From NCBI RefSeq assembly GCF_964019855.1, contig NZ_OZ026466.1, positions 124,001-188,000 on the forward strand: a stretch of DNA of 64,000 nucleotides, in the 5' to 3' direction. A model generated the notes under the pieces. That model did no database searches. It saw only the letters and a list, made by a program, of their open reading frames with translations, and was not told the DNA's origin. Position numbers and translations under genes: made by a program. This document shows positions 40,994-52,218 of this stretch, piece by piece. This DNA is from Buchnera aphidicola (Periphyllus acericola) (GTDB lineage Bacteria > Pseudomonadota > Gammaproteobacteria > Enterobacterales > Enterobacteriaceae). How positions within the stretch are numbered: position 1 is the first letter of the stretch; the number at the start of each line of letters is the position of its first letter.

Positions 40994-41881
40994 TTATATA
41001 TAATTTATACAAATAGAAATATTAAAAATAAATATATAAAATATAGAAAATTTGAAAATCTTTAATAACCATTTTGAATAATTTAAAAAAATATTATAAC
41101 CTTTAGTAATATAAAACAACCAAAAAAAACCTAAAATAATAAATATTATTAAATGAAATTTATTTAAATTACTATTAATACTAAAAATAAAATTAAAAAA
41201 AATTAATAAATTAACAAAAAAATACATATTATCTAAAGTAAATTCAAAACTATATATTATAGGAAAAACTTTTATATTTGCATTTTTATAATCTTTAAAA
41301 TTTAATAAAGAAACTGAGTAAGAATGTGGAATTTGCCAAATAAAAAAAATAAGAAAAAGTAAAAGTCCAATATATATATCATAATTTAAAACTGATAAAT
41401 AACCAATTAATATTGGGCAAGAACCAGAAAATGCTCCTACAATAGTTGAACATGGATATTTTTTTTTCAGTAAAAACGTATATAAAAAAACATATACAAA
41501 TAAACCAAAAAAAGATATTAAAAATACTATTTTTGAAACAAAATAACATAAAAAAAACGTTCCTAAAATAAATAAAATAATAGAAAATATAAATGATTCT
41601 TTAATAGAAATTTTTTTTTTTGCTAAAACCCTATTCATAGTTCTTTTCATTTGTCTATCACATTTTCTATCTAAAATATTATTTAATACACACCCACAAG
41701 ATATTATAAAAAATAAACCAAAAATCATAAAAAAAAAAATCGAATAATTAATAGAATTATTTTTGATACCAAAAAAATAACCAGAAACAGAAGAAAATAA
41801 ATTAGAAAATAATATTCTTGGTTTAATTAATTCAAAAAAATATAAAAAATTTTTTGTAAAATATTTAAATAGATATAACAT
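40994..41881 (-). CDS. cyoE: Heme O synthase (protoheme IX farnesyltransferase)
   Basis: An inner-membrane prenyltransferase that makes heme O for cytochrome bo oxidase. It has 295 residues (E. coli 296) with multiple hydrophobic helices. LIKPRILFSNLFS, NNILDRKCDRQMKRTMNR (the prenyl-diphosphate aspartate motif) and DYKNANIKVFP are signature blocks. It is the last gene of the minus-strand cyoABCDE operon; its start overlaps the end of cyoD by 17 bases. Confidence 0.96.
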   Translation of the reverse strand: MLYLFKYFTKNFLYFFELIKPRILFSNLFSSVSGYFFGIKNNSINYSIFFFMIFGLFFIISCGCVLNNILDRKCDRQMKRTMNRVLAKKKISIKESFIFSIILFILGTFFLCYFVSKIVFLISFFGLFVYVFLYTFLLKKKYPCSTIVGAFSGSCPILIGYLSVLNYDIYIGLLLFLIFFIWQIPHSYSVSLLNFKDYKNANIKVFPIIYSFEFTLDNMYFFVNLLIFFNFIFSINSNLNKFHLIIFIILGFFWLFYITKGYNIFLNYSKWLLKIFKFSIFYIFIFNISICINYI

Positions 41882-42194
41882 GATGATTTAAATTCCGCAT
41901 AATCCATACTGAACCAGAAACAATAATAGTTATAATAGTAAACGTAAAAATTATTGAAAAAAAATTCCAACTATTTTTGTTTAAATCATTAAGATGTAAA
42001 TAAAATAATATATGTAATAAAATTTGTAAGAAACAACAAATTATAATTAAAAAATATAAAATATTTTTAGAAAACATATGAAAACTTACTATCAAAAAAG
42101 GAAAGAATGATAAAATTAAAGATAGAAAAAATATAATTATATAAAAAAAAATAGTTGTCTTTATAAAAGATAATAATTTATTATGAAAATTCAT
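41865..42194 (-). CDS. cyoD: Cytochrome bo oxidase subunit IV
   Basis: A small membrane subunit that helps assemble the CuB site of subunit I. It has 109 residues from the chosen start, equal to E. coli, with three membrane helices. LLHILFYLHLN and VSGSVWIMRNLNHH match the family. I place the start at the ATG overlapping the cyoC stop (TAATG), which gives translational coupling. An in-frame extension 15 codons upstream exists but lies inside cyoC. Confidence 0.94.
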   Translation of the reverse strand: MNFHNKLLSFIKTTIFFYIIIFFLSLILSFFPFLIVSFHMFSKNILYFLIIICCFLQILLHILFYLHLNDLNKNSWNFFSIIFTFTIITIIVSGSVWIMRNLNHHVISI

Positions 42195-42814
42195 TATATT
42201 ACTCCAAATAAATATACAAAAGTAAATACAAAAATCCATATAATATCAAGAAAATGCCAAAAAATACTTAAACATAATATTCTTGTATTTGTTGTTTTAT
42301 TTATTCCAATCAATATAATTTGAAAAATCATTAAAATAATCCAAATTAAACCAGAAATTACATGAAATCCATGTAAAAATAATAGAGTATAAAAAACTGA
42401 AAGAAAACCACTACAAGTTGGATAATAATTTTTTTTAGATAAAAGAAAAAATTCATATCCTTCTAATAATAAAAAAGATAAACCTAATAAAAAAACAAAT
42501 AATAAAAACAAACAAACCATATTAATATTATATTTTTTTAAAAAATCTACAGCAATACTAAAAAATAATGAACTAAGCAATAAAAAAAATGTTTCTAACT
42601 CAACAAAATGTAAGTTAAAAAATTCTTTTCCAGATGGACCATTTGAAATATTTTTAACCATAACAAAATATACTGAAAAAACTGTAGCAAAAATAATACA
42701 ATCACTCATAATATAAATCCAAAAACCAAAAATTATCTTTTTATCTATTTTTAAATCATTAAAAAAATTATCTATATTTCCTTTAAAAAATTTATTAAAA
42801 AAATTATAAAACAT
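42194..42814 (-). CDS. cyoC: Cytochrome bo oxidase subunit III
   Basis: A membrane subunit of the ubiquinol oxidase. It has 206 residues (E. coli 204) and five membrane helices. FGFWIYIMSDCIIFATVF at the start, SNGPSGKEFFNLHFVELETF and FLHGFHVISGLIWI are conserved in subunit III. The stop overlaps the cyoD start by one base, and cyoB ends ten bases upstream. Confidence 0.96.
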   Translation of the reverse strand: MFYNFFNKFFKGNIDNFFNDLKIDKKIIFGFWIYIMSDCIIFATVFSVYFVMVKNISNGPSGKEFFNLHFVELETFFLLLSSLFFSIAVDFLKKYNINMVCLFLLFVFLLGLSFLLLEGYEFFLLSKKNYYPTCSGFLSVFYTLLFLHGFHVISGLIWIILMIFQIILIGINKTTNTRILCLSIFWHFLDIIWIFVFTFVYLFGVI

Positions 42815-42824
42815 ATTTTCAACT

Positions 42825-44810
42825 CTATTTAATTAAGTTTTTGTTATGAATTTCTTCTATTTTCTGTATAAATTTTTTATCTATACAAATTTTTTTTTGT
42901 TTTTGAAAACTTTTGTAAAAACAAACAAAAACAACACTAAAAAAAGAAATATAAAATAACCACCAAATATGCCAAATCGCAGAAAATCCAAAAATTAATA
43001 GAAAAAAACTTATTAACATTCCATAAAAACTATTATCTGGTAAATAAATATTTTTATATATTTTATTTTTTCTTATTTTATTATTTAAATTATCTTTATT
43101 ATTCTTAATATTCCAAAATTCATCACGATTACTTATATTAGGTATATTAAAAAAATTATACATAGGAGCTGGAGAAGAAATATACCATTCTAAAGTTCTT
43201 CCATCCCAAGGATCACCAGTAATATCTAAATTTTTTTTTCTATTTTTAATAGATATAATAAACTGTATAACTTGAGAAATAATTCCTAAAAATATTAATA
43301 CTACACCAATACAAGCAATCGAAAGTAAACTATGAAAACTATAATCTATATTCTGACTTAATCTTCTAGTCATTCCCATTAATCCTAAAAAATATAAAGG
43401 AATAAAAGCAAATAAAAATCCAAGAATCCAAAAAATAAAAGCTATTTTACCCCAAGTTTCATTTAAAACAAAACCAAAAAATTTAGGAAACCAATATGTA
43501 ATTCCTGCAAAACAACCAAAAACAACTCCTCCAATAATAACATTATGAAAATGAGCTACTAAAAATAAACTATTATGTAAAACAAAATCTGCAGGCGGTA
43601 AAGATAAAAGAACACCAGCCATACCCCCAACCGAAAAAGTAATTAAAAAACCAATAGTCCATAACATACAAGAATGAAAATAAATTTTTCCTCTATACAT
43701 TGTAAATAACCAATTAAAAATTTTTACTCCAGTAGGAACTGCAATAATCATTGTAGTAATTCCAAAAAAAGCATTGACATTAGCACCAGCTCCCATTGTA
43801 AAAAAATGATGTAACCATACTATAAAAGATAAAAGAGTAATCGACAAAGTTGCCCAAACTAATGAAGTATATCCGAATAAAGACTTTTTTGAAAAAGTTG
43901 AAACTATTTCAGAAAAAATTCCAAAAGCAGGTAAAATTAAAATATAAACTTCTGGATGACCCCAAATCCAAATTAAATTTACATACATCATCATATTTCC
44001 ACCCATATCATTTGTGAAAAAATGAAATCCTAAATATCTATCTAAAGTTAAAAACAATAAAGTAATAGTTAAAACAGGAAAAGAAGCAATAATTAATAAA
44101 TTAGAACAAAGAACAGTCCATGTAAAAACTGGCATTTTAAATAACGTCATACCAGGAGCACGCATTTTTAAAATTGTAACTAAAAAATTAATTGCTGTTA
44201 AAGTAGTACCAAGACCAGCAATTTGTAAACACCAAATCCAATAATCTACTCCTACTCCTGGACTAAATGTCATTTCAGATAATGGAGGATATGCTAACCA
44301 ACCTGTTTTTGCAAATTCACCTACACCTAAAGATAAATTAATTAAAACAACAGCACTGAATGTAAGCCAGAAACTTAAATTATTTAAAAATGGAAAAGCT
44401 AAATCACGTGCTCCAATTTGTAAAGGAACAACTAAATTCATAAGACCAATAATAAGAGGCATAGCAACAAAAAAAATCATAATTACACCATGAGCAGTAA
44501 ATATTTGATCATAATGATGTGGAGGTAAAAAACTAGAAGGATTTTTTAAAGATGCAAGATATTGTTGAATTCTCATCATAATTGCATCAACAAAACCTCT
44601 GAATAACATTATAAATGCTAAAATTATATACATTATTGCAATTCTTTTATGATCTAAAGATGTAAACCATTCTTTCCATAAATATTCCCATTTTTTGAAA
44701 TAAGTAATTAAACATGTAACAACCATAGAAACTAAAAAAATACAAATATAAGTAACTACAATAATAGGTTCATGAAAAGGTATGTCTTTCCATGATAATT
44801 TTCCAAACAT
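42825..44810 (-). CDS. cyoB: Cytochrome bo oxidase subunit I
   Basis: The catalytic heme-copper subunit that reduces oxygen to water and pumps protons. It has 661 residues (E. coli 663). Heme and copper ligands are visible: [10 protein letters not shown] (low-spin heme His), [17 protein letters not shown] (CuB His cross-linked to Tyr), [11 protein letters not shown] (two CuB histidines) and HFHNVIIGG (heme histidines). It is the best conserved protein of the operon and indicates functional aerobic respiration. Confidence 0.98.
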   Translation of the reverse strand: MFGKLSWKDIPFHEPIIVVTYICIFLVSMVVTCLITYFKKWEYLWKEWFTSLDHKRIAIMYIILAFIMLFRGFVDAIMMRIQQYLASLKNPSSFLPPHHYDQIFTAHGVIMIFFVAMPLIIGLMNLVVPLQIGARDLAFPFLNNLSFWLTFSAVVLINLSLGVGEFAKTGWLAYPPLSEMTFSPGVGVDYWIWCLQIAGLGTTLTAINFLVTILKMRAPGMTLFKMPVFTWTVLCSNLLIIASFPVLTITLLFLTLDRYLGFHFFTNDMGGNMMMYVNLIWIWGHPEVYILILPAFGIFSEIVSTFSKKSLFGYTSLVWATLSITLLSFIVWLHHFFTMGAGANVNAFFGITTMIIAVPTGVKIFNWLFTMYRGKIYFHSCMLWTIGFLITFSVGGMAGVLLSLPPADFVLHNSLFLVAHFHNVIIGGVVFGCFAGITYWFPKFFGFVLNETWGKIAFIFWILGFLFAFIPLYFLGLMGMTRRLSQNIDYSFHSLLSIACIGVVLIFLGIISQVIQFIISIKNRKKNLDITGDPWDGRTLEWYISSPAPMYNFFNIPNISNRDEFWNIKNNKDNLNNKIRKNKIYKNIYLPDNSFYGMLISFFLLIFGFSAIWHIWWLFYISFFSVVFVCFYKSFQKQKKICIDKKFIQKIEEIHNKNLIK

Positions 44811-44875
44811 ATTATTTTCCTAATTATTAAAAATTTTAAAAGTTATTAAAAAAAAATATTAAAAAAAATTAAATA

Positions 44876-45706
44876 TTAATTACCTTTTTGAATGAATTTT
44901 TCAATTAATTTTAAATCATTAAAAGAAAAATATTTAATTAATTTATTTGTATAAACTTTCTTAAAATCATTAAAAGTAAATATATTTTTTCCAATTTTTT
45001 TTACTTTATTTAACCATGAATTAAAAAATTTATAATTTATTGTTGAAATTACTTTGAATTTCATATCTGAAAAACCTGCTCCACTGTAATTTGAAGAAAT
45101 CCCTTTATATATTCCAGAAAAATTTGAAATTAAATTTAATTTTGAAGTCATACCAGGCATAGCATAAACTTGACTTCCTAAAGAAGGAATAAAAAAAGAA
45201 TTCATTACTGCATTTGAAGTAATATAAAATTCTATTGGAACGTTTGTCGGTAAAACAAGTTCATTTACTGAAATTATTTTTTGTTTAGGATAAATAAATA
45301 ACCATTTCCAATCTAATGAAACTACTTCTATTTTAATTGGAGTAGATTGTACTTGTAAACTTTTTCTTGGATCTAATTCATGAGTTTTCTTCCATGATAA
45401 AATAGATAGAAAAAATATTATTAAAATTGGAATTCCCCAAGTAAAAAATTCAATTATGTAAGAATGATTCCAATCAGGATTATAATCTTTATTTATAGAT
45501 TTTTTTCTATATTTATAAGAAAAAAATATTGTCATAAAAATAACTGGAATTATAACTAATAACATTACAAAAAATGAAATCAAAATTAAATTTTTTTGTT
45601 GAATAGATATTTCTCCAGCAGGAAAAAATAATCCTTCATGACAACCACTTAAAAGAGATGTTAAACAAAATATTAAGAAAAACCTTTTAAATCTATAAAA
45701 ATTCAT
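44876..45706 (-). CDS. cyoA: Cytochrome bo oxidase subunit II (lipoprotein)
   Basis: The periplasmic/quinol-side subunit, anchored by a lipid and two membrane helices. It has 276 residues (E. coli 315, so the C-terminal tail is shorter). The signal peptide ends in lipobox LLSGC, a substrate for Lgt, whose gene is in this window. WNHSYIIEFFTWGIPI, SLDWKWLFIYP, NSFFIPSLGSQVYAMPGM and YSGAGFSDMKF match CyoA. I chose the ATG at 45706, with GAGG upstream. A TTG-initiated extension of four codons would place that site inside the gene. Confidence 0.95.
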   Translation of the reverse strand: MNFYRFKRFFLIFCLTSLLSGCHEGLFFPAGEISIQQKNLILISFFVMLLVIIPVIFMTIFFSYKYRKKSINKDYNPDWNHSYIIEFFTWGIPILIIFFLSILSWKKTHELDPRKSLQVQSTPIKIEVVSLDWKWLFIYPKQKIISVNELVLPTNVPIEFYITSNAVMNSFFIPSLGSQVYAMPGMTSKLNLISNFSGIYKGISSNYSGAGFSDMKFKVISTINYKFFNSWLNKVKKIGKNIFTFNDFKKVYTNKLIKYFSFNDLKLIEKFIQKGN

Positions 45707-45991
45707 AATAAACCTCAAAATTTAAAAATATTTTTTTTTATATTTTATAATATTTTAAAATAAAAAAATAAAAAAAATTTTATATACTTTAAAAATATAT
45801 CAAAAATAAAATTATCTTAATATAAAAATAATAGTGTTGAAATATTTTTTTCATAATATAATTATATAAGAAATTTATAAATTAAAAAATTTTTTATAAT
45901 TAAATTAAAAAAAAAATAAATTATTAATTAAATTTAATTAATTAAAAACAAAAAAATATAATTACCTTAAAAAAAATAATAAAAACTAAAC

Positions 45992-46291
45992 ATGAAAAAA
46001 ATTATTAAAAGAAAAATAAAAAATAAAATAAAAATAAAATATATTAAAATATATAATATAAGTAATAGACATAAAAAATTTAATAAAAAAAACTCTCATT
46101 ATAAAATAATTATTGTTAGTAATAATTTTTATAAAATAAACATATTAAGAAGACATCAAATAATTTATAATATTTTATCTAATGAAATAAATATAAATAT
46201 ATATGGAATAGAAATATTTACGTATACAAAAAAAGAATGGGATATTGAAATAAATAAAAAATTTTCCTCTACAAAATGTATAAATCAATAA
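45992..46291 (+). CDS. bolA: BolA-family protein
   Basis: A small monothiol-glutaredoxin partner with a KH-like fold, linked to cell shape and iron-sulfur handling. It has 99 residues (E. coli 105). NSHYKIIIVSNNFYK, RRHQIIYNIL and IEIFTYTKKEWDI match BolA, with the conserved RHxxIY and HTYTxxEW motifs (His replaced by Phe in the latter). It opens the bolA-tig-clpP-clpX-lon run, as in E. coli, and diverges from cyoA over a 285-base spacer. Confidence 0.92.
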   Translation: MKKIIKRKIKNKIKIKYIKIYNISNRHKKFNKKNSHYKIIIVSNNFYKINILRRHQIIYNILSNEININIYGIEIFTYTKKEWDIEINKKFSSTKCINQ

Positions 46292-46369
46292 AAAATTTAT
46301 TTAAATAAAATAATTTTAAATTATTGAAGTTTAAAAAAGTAAAAATAATAAATAATAAAAGAGGTATAT

Positions 46370-47668
46370 GTGAATCTTATTGTTTCAAAAAAAAATAAAA
46401 AAAAAATACAAATAAAAAATATAATATCATCTAAAATTATTAAAAAAAAAATATTTAAAAAACTTTTATTTTTAAAAAAAAACACAATAATTGATGGATT
46501 TCGTAAAGGAAAAGCACCTATAAAATTAATAAAAAAAAAATTTAAAAAAAATATTCTTAAAGAAATTCTAGAAAAAATAATAAACAAAAATTTTTTAAAA
46601 TATATAAAAAAAAAAAATATTACAAAATATTCAAATGTAAAATACTTTTTAGAAAAATATAAAAAAGGAATGGACTTAAATTATACAATAGAATTTAATA
46701 TTAATTATCATATATTGTTAAAAAAATTAAAAAAAATTAAACTTTATAAATTAAATATTAAAATAACAAAAAAAGATATTAATAAATTAATTTTAAATTT
46801 TCAAAAAAATATATCCAAATGGACTATAAAAAATGGATTAATAAAAGAAAATAATAAAGTTTATATTAATTTTAAATTACTTTCAAAAAATAAAAAAGTT
46901 ATAATAAAAAAAAATAATTTTAAAATTATAATGAATAAAAATTTTTTATTAAAAAAAATATATAAAAAACTAATTAATAAAAAAAAAAATGATAAAATCA
47001 TTGTAAAAATTAAATTTTCAAAACATCATCCAGAAAAAAAAATTACTGAAAAAAAAAGTTTCTTTATAATTAAAATAATTAAAATAAAAAAAAAAGAAAA
47101 CAACAAAATAAATTTTAAAAAAATTAAAAAACTTGGATTCCAGATAAAAAATATTAAAGAACTAAAAAAAAATATTCTTTTAAATTTAAAAGAAGAATCA
47201 AAAAAAATTACTGAAGAAAATTTAAAAAATCAATTTATAAAAAAATGGAATAAAATTTTTAAAAAAAAATTTTCTATAAAAAAAAAAAAAAATCAAATAA
47301 AAACTATTAAAAAAAATATTTTTTTAAAATATAAGAAAAAAAAAAATATATTTAAAAAATCATACAACATAAATGTAATAAAAAAAGCTAAAAAAGAACT
47401 TAAAATAAATTATATACTTAATAAAATTATTAAAAATGAATCGTTATTTGTTAGTAATCAATTAATAAAAAAAATATATCAACAAACGATAAAAAATTTT
47501 TATAAAAATAAATTAGATAAAATTAAAAAAAATAAAATAAAAAATAATATTAGAAAAATATTATTAATAAATAAAACATTTTCATTTATTTTTAAATATA
47601 TATTGATAAAAAATAAACATTGTTCTTTTAAAAAAGCTTTAAAAATACATAAAAATATTAAACTATAA
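46370..47668 (+). CDS. tig: Trigger factor
   Basis: A ribosome-bound chaperone and peptidyl-prolyl isomerase for nascent chains. Its 432 residues are exactly the E. coli length. The ribosome-binding signature is GFRKGKAPIKLIKKKF (G-F-R-x-G-x-x-P). The sequence elsewhere is dominated by lysine. Start is GTG at 46370, with GAGGT nine bases before; an overlapping ATG is followed at once by TGA. A 15-base A-run (47278-47292) keeps frame. clpP follows 44 bases later. Confidence 0.94.
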   Translation: MNLIVSKKNKKKIQIKNIISSKIIKKKIFKKLLFLKKNTIIDGFRKGKAPIKLIKKKFKKNILKEILEKIINKNFLKYIKKKNITKYSNVKYFLEKYKKGMDLNYTIEFNINYHILLKKLKKIKLYKLNIKITKKDINKLILNFQKNISKWTIKNGLIKENNKVYINFKLLSKNKKVIIKKNNFKIIMNKNFLLKKIYKKLINKKKNDKIIVKIKFSKHHPEKKITEKKSFFIIKIIKIKKKENNKINFKKIKKLGFQIKNIKELKKNILLNLKEESKKITEENLKNQFIKKWNKIFKKKFSIKKKKNQIKTIKKNIFLKYKKKKNIFKKSYNINVIKKAKKELKINYILNKIIKNESLFVSNQLIKKIYQQTIKNFYKNKLDKIKKNKIKNNIRKILLINKTFSFIFKYILIKNKHCSFKKALKIHKNIKL

Positions 47669-47712
47669 AAAATAAAATTATTTTTAAAAAATTTTCATAA
47701 AAAGGAAAAAAA

Positions 47713-48345
47713 ATGTTTTATAAAAAAAAATCTATTATAAATCAAAATTTAATACCTATTGTATTAGAAAAAACATATTCTGGAGAAAGATCATTTGATA
47801 TTTATTCTCGTTTATTAAGAGAAAGAATAATATTCTTAACAGGAGAAATTAATGATAATCTATCTAATCTTATTATTGCACAATTATTATTTCTAGAATC
47901 TGAAAATATAAAAAAAGATATATTTTTATATATAAATTCGCCAGGAGGAATTGTATCTTCTGGATTATCTATATATGATACTATAAAATTTATTAAACCA
48001 GACGTAAATACAATATGTGTAGGTCAAGCATCATCTATGGCTGCAATAATACTTTCTTCTGGAAAAAAAGGTAAAAGATTTAGTTTACCAAATTCTAGAA
48101 TTATGATACACCAACCTTTAGGAGGTTATAAAGGACAAGCATCTGATATAAAAATACATGCATTAGAAATATATAAAATTAAAAAAAATATTAATGAAAT
48201 ACTATCTCGACATACAAAAAAAAATATTAAACAAATAGAAAAGGACACAGAAAGAGATTATTTCCTATCAGCTAAAGAAGCTCTTGAATACGGTTTAATA
48301 GATTCAATTTTAAATAAAAAAAATGAAAATACAAAAAAAAAATAA
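47713..48345 (+). CDS. clpP: ATP-dependent Clp protease proteolytic subunit
   Basis: A serine peptidase that forms a 14-mer chamber with ClpX. It has 210 residues (E. coli 207). The catalytic triad is visible: Ser in [11 protein letters not shown], His in [13 protein letters not shown], and Asp in KDTERDYF. The N-terminal propeptide region is replaced by a short lysine-rich stretch. AAGGA precedes the ATG. clpX follows after 44 bases. Confidence 0.98.
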   Translation: MFYKKKSIINQNLIPIVLEKTYSGERSFDIYSRLLRERIIFLTGEINDNLSNLIIAQLLFLESENIKKDIFLYINSPGGIVSSGLSIYDTIKFIKPDVNTICVGQASSMAAIILSSGKKGKRFSLPNSRIMIHQPLGGYKGQASDIKIHALEIYKIKKNINEILSRHTKKNIKQIEKDTERDYFLSAKEALEYGLIDSILNKKNENTKKK

Positions 48346-48389
48346 TTAAAATATTAAAAAAATTTTAATATAATATTAAGAGAAAATTA

Positions 48390-49643
48390 ATGACAAATAA
48401 AAAACAAACAGATAACAATAAATTATATTGTTCTTTTTGTAAAAAAAACCAAAATGAAGTAAAAAAAATAATTGCTGGTTCTACAGCATATATATGTGAT
48501 CAATGTATTTATTTATGCAATAATATTCTTACTGAAGAATATAAAAAAAAACCATTTTTTTTTAAAAAATTTAAAGAACTCCCAAAACCTAATCAAATAA
48601 AAAAAAAATTAGATGAATATGTAATAGGTCAAAATAAACCTAAAAAAATTTTATCAGTTGCTGTATATAATCATTACAAACGTTTATATAGAATAGAAAA
48701 AATTAAAAAAAATAAAATAGAAATTGGTAAAAGTAATATATTAATTATTGGACCTACAGGAAGTGGTAAAACTTTACTCGCTGAAACATTAGCAAAATCA
48801 TTAAATGTTCCATTTTCAATTTCTGATGCAACAACTTTAACTGAAGCTGGATATGTTGGAGAAGATGTAGAAAATATTCTACAAAAATTACTACAAAAAT
48901 GTAACTATGATGTAAATAAAGCTCAAACTGGAATAATTTATATAGATGAAATAGATAAAATATCAAAAAAATCAAATAATCCATCAATTACTAGGGATGT
49001 TTCTGGAGAAGGAGTACAACAATCTTTATTAAAAATAATAGAAGGAACAATAGCTTCTGTATCCCCACAAGGAGGAAGAAAACATCCACAACAAGAATTT
49101 ATTCAAATTGATACATCAAAAATTTTATTTATATGCGGAGGAACTTTTTCTGGACTTGAAAAAATAATTGAACAAAGAATTAATAAAAGTACAAAAATTG
49201 GATTTTTAAAAACAAATAATCAAAAAAAAACTATACAAAAAAAAAATCTAATACAGTTAGAACCAGAAGATTTAATTAAATTTGGAATGATTCCAGAATT
49301 TATAGGTAGATTACCAATTATAACAACATTAAATGCTTTAAATACAAATGAATTAATAAAAATTTTATGTAAGCCTAAAAATGCTCTTATAAAACAATAT
49401 AAAGAACTTTTTAAAATGGATGGAGTTAAATTAGAATTTTGTAAAAAATCAATTAAAAAAATCGCAGAAAAATCTATATTAAAAAAATCTGGAGCAAGAG
49501 GATTAAGATCCATATTAGAAAAAATGTTGTTAGAAACAATGTATAACTTACCATCTATTTCAAATGTTGATAAAGTGATAATTAATGAATCTACAGTCGT
49601 TAAAAATACTTCTCCTCAAATTTTATTAAAAAAAACATTTTAA
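48390..49643 (+). CDS. clpX: Clp protease ATPase subunit ClpX
   Basis: A AAA+ unfoldase that feeds substrates to ClpP. It has 417 residues (E. coli 424). The N-terminal zinc-binding domain has CSFC and CDQC cysteine pairs (about residues 12-38). Walker A is [15 protein letters not shown], Walker B is [19 protein letters not shown] is the pore loop, and RGLRS holds the sensor-2 arginine. The ClpP-docking IGF-type loop appears as KIGFLKTN. Confidence 0.98.
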   Translation: MTNKKQTDNNKLYCSFCKKNQNEVKKIIAGSTAYICDQCIYLCNNILTEEYKKKPFFFKKFKELPKPNQIKKKLDEYVIGQNKPKKILSVAVYNHYKRLYRIEKIKKNKIEIGKSNILIIGPTGSGKTLLAETLAKSLNVPFSISDATTLTEAGYVGEDVENILQKLLQKCNYDVNKAQTGIIYIDEIDKISKKSNNPSITRDVSGEGVQQSLLKIIEGTIASVSPQGGRKHPQQEFIQIDTSKILFICGGTFSGLEKIIEQRINKSTKIGFLKTNNQKKTIQKKNLIQLEPEDLIKFGMIPEFIGRLPIITTLNALNTNELIKILCKPKNALIKQYKELFKMDGVKLEFCKKSIKKIAEKSILKKSGARGLRSILEKMLLETMYNLPSISNVDKVIINESTVVKNTSPQILLKKTF

Positions 49644-49798
49644 AAAAAAAAAAAAAAAATAAAATAATAATTTTTTTTATTTGATTAAATATTAACAATT
49701 TTTTATTTATATTAATTAAAAAATAATTTTTATCTTTTTAAGATTTTAAAAATTTAATTAAAATTTTTTAAAAATTAAAAAAAAAGAGACAAAATAAT

Positions 49799-52129
49799 AT
49801 GAAAAAAAAAGATAAATATATTAAAATTCCAATTTTACCATTAAGAGATACAGTAGTATATCCAAATATGGTAATTCCATTATTTGTAGCTAGAAAAAAA
49901 TCAATTAAATTAATTGATATTGCTTTAAAAATTAACAAAAAAATTATGTTAGTAACGCAAAAAAAATATTCAATAGAAAAACCAATAATGAAAGATTTAT
50001 TTAAAATTGGAACAATATCATCTATTTTACAATGTTTAAAATTACCAGATGGAACAGTAAAAGTTTTAATAGAAGGAAAAAAAAGAGCAAAAATAATTAA
50101 TTTAGGTACAAAAGAAAACAATTTAATAGGAACAGTAAAATTTATTTCTTTAAAAAAAATAAAAAAAGAAAAACAAATTATTTTAAAAAGAACAATTCTT
50201 AATCAATTTGAAAAATATATAAATTTAAATGAAAAAATCCCGCAAAATGTTTTAGAATCATTAAAAAAAATTAAAAATATAAATAAATTAACTGATACAA
50301 TTTCTAGTTATATTCCTTGTAAATTACTTGAAAAACAAAAAATATTAGAACAAATAGATGTAAATAAAAGATTTAAAAAATTAATGATGATACTAGAATA
50401 CGAAATTAAATTATTTCAGATTGAAAAAAATATAAGAATTAGAATAAAAAAGCAAATGGAAAAAAATCAGAAAGAATATTATCTTAATGAACAAATAAAA
50501 GCAATACAGAAAGAATTAGGAAAAAATGATAAAGATTTTAATGAATCTTCTATTTTAAAAAAAAAAGTTTTAAAATCTAAAATGCCAAAAAAGATAGAAA
50601 AAGAAGTTATAAAAGAAATAAAAAGACTAAAATTTATGCCATATATGTCTTCTGAAACAACAGTTGTAAGAAGCTATATTGAATGGATGATAAAAGTTCC
50701 TTGGACAAAACAAACAATAATAAAAAAAAAACTCTCAAATGCTTTATCAATATTAAATAATAATCACTATGGTTTAGAAAAAATTAAAAATAGAATATTA
50801 GAATATCTAGCAGTACAAAATAGAATGAAAAAAATAAAAGGACCAATTTTATGCTTTGTTGGACCTCCTGGTGTAGGTAAAACATCACTTGGAAAATCCA
50901 TCGCACAAGCTACAGGAAGAAAATATACTAGAATGTCATTAGGTGGAATAAAAGATGAATCAGAAATTCGAGGTCATAGAAGAACGTATATTGGTTCAAT
51001 GCCAGGTAAAATAATACAAAATATTTCAAAAACTGGTGTAAAAAATCCATTATTTTTATTAGATGAAATAGATAAAATGTCTTATGAAGCAAGATCTGAT
51101 GCATCTTCTGCATTATTAGAAGTACTAGATCCTGAACAAAATTTTTCATTTAATGATAATTATTTAGAATTTAGTTATGATTTGTCAGAAGTAATGTTTA
51201 TTGCTACTGCAAATTCTCTTAATATTCCTCTTCCATTACTTGATAGAATGGAAATTATAAAACTACATGGATATACAGAAGATGAAAAAATAAAAATATA
51301 TAATTCATATCTAAAACCAAAACAAATTAAAGAAAATGCTTTAAAAAAAAATGAAATTTCAATTACAAAATCAGCAGTAATAAAAATTATTCGTAATTAT
51401 ACAAAAGAATTTGGAGTAAGAAATTTAGAAAGACAAATTTCTAAAATATGTAGAAAAATAGTAAAAAAAATACTTCTAAATAAAAAAATTAAAAAAATAC
51501 AAATAAATAAAAAAAACTTAAAAAAATATTTAGGAACAAAAAAAAATTATACAATTAAAAATAATAAAAAAAACGAAATAGGAGAAGTAATAGGTTTAGC
51601 ATGGACGAAATTTGGAGGAGAATTACTAAAAATTCAATCTGTTTGTATTTCAGGAAAAGGAAAATTATCATTTACTGGATATTTAGGAAAAATAATGAAA
51701 GAATCAATTCAAACAGCTATTACAGTTATTCGTACAAAAATAGATATATTAAAAATTCCTAAAGATTTTTATGAAAAAAATGATATTCATGTACATATTC
51801 CTGAAGGAGCTACTCCAAAAGATGGACCAAGTGCTGGAATTTCAATATGTACAGCTATTACTTCTTCTTTAACAAAAAATCCAGTTAAGAAAAATTTTGC
51901 TATGACTGGAGAAATTACTCTCAATGGAAATGTAATGGCTATTGGAGGTTTACGAGAAAAAATTTTATCAGCTTATCAAGAAAGAATTAAAAATGTCATA
52001 ATTCCTTATGAAAATAAAAAAGATTTACATAAAATTCCAAAAAAAATACTTTCTAAAATAAAAATACATTTAGTAAAAAATATTGATGAAGTATTTAAAT
52101 TATCTTTAGAAAAGAACCCTTATAAATAA
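49799..52129 (+). CDS. lon: ATP-dependent protease Lon
   Basis: A homo-oligomeric AAA+ serine-lysine protease for misfolded and regulatory proteins. It has 776 residues (E. coli 784). The N-terminal LON domain begins IPILPLRDTVVYPNMVIPLFV. Walker A is GPPGVGKTSLGKSIA, Walker B is LFLLDEIDKM. The catalytic Ser is in PKDGPSAGIS and the Lys in GGLREKILSAY. The frame is intact. hupB, between lon and ppiD in E. coli, is absent (89-base spacer). Confidence 0.98.
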   Translation: MKKKDKYIKIPILPLRDTVVYPNMVIPLFVARKKSIKLIDIALKINKKIMLVTQKKYSIEKPIMKDLFKIGTISSILQCLKLPDGTVKVLIEGKKRAKIINLGTKENNLIGTVKFISLKKIKKEKQIILKRTILNQFEKYINLNEKIPQNVLESLKKIKNINKLTDTISSYIPCKLLEKQKILEQIDVNKRFKKLMMILEYEIKLFQIEKNIRIRIKKQMEKNQKEYYLNEQIKAIQKELGKNDKDFNESSILKKKVLKSKMPKKIEKEVIKEIKRLKFMPYMSSETTVVRSYIEWMIKVPWTKQTIIKKKLSNALSILNNNHYGLEKIKNRILEYLAVQNRMKKIKGPILCFVGPPGVGKTSLGKSIAQATGRKYTRMSLGGIKDESEIRGHRRTYIGSMPGKIIQNISKTGVKNPLFLLDEIDKMSYEARSDASSALLEVLDPEQNFSFNDNYLEFSYDLSEVMFIATANSLNIPLPLLDRMEIIKLHGYTEDEKIKIYNSYLKPKQIKENALKKNEISITKSAVIKIIRNYTKEFGVRNLERQISKICRKIVKKILLNKKIKKIQINKKNLKKYLGTKKNYTIKNNKKNEIGEVIGLAWTKFGGELLKIQSVCISGKGKLSFTGYLGKIMKESIQTAITVIRTKIDILKIPKDFYEKNDIHVHIPEGATPKDGPSAGISICTAITSSLTKNPVKKNFAMTGEITLNGNVMAIGGLREKILSAYQERIKNVIIPYENKKDLHKIPKKILSKIKIHLVKNIDEVFKLSLEKNPYK

Positions 52130-52218
52130 TATATCTTTTAAAATAGAATTTTATTTAAAAAATAAAATAAAAAAAATATTTTTTATTATAAATTATTTAA
52201 AAAGATGGATTTAATAAA

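Noticed and set aside
45837-45862. TTGAAA and TATAAT upstream of bolA as a promoter
   Set aside because: The spacer is only 14 bases, and such A+T words occur by chance everywhere here.
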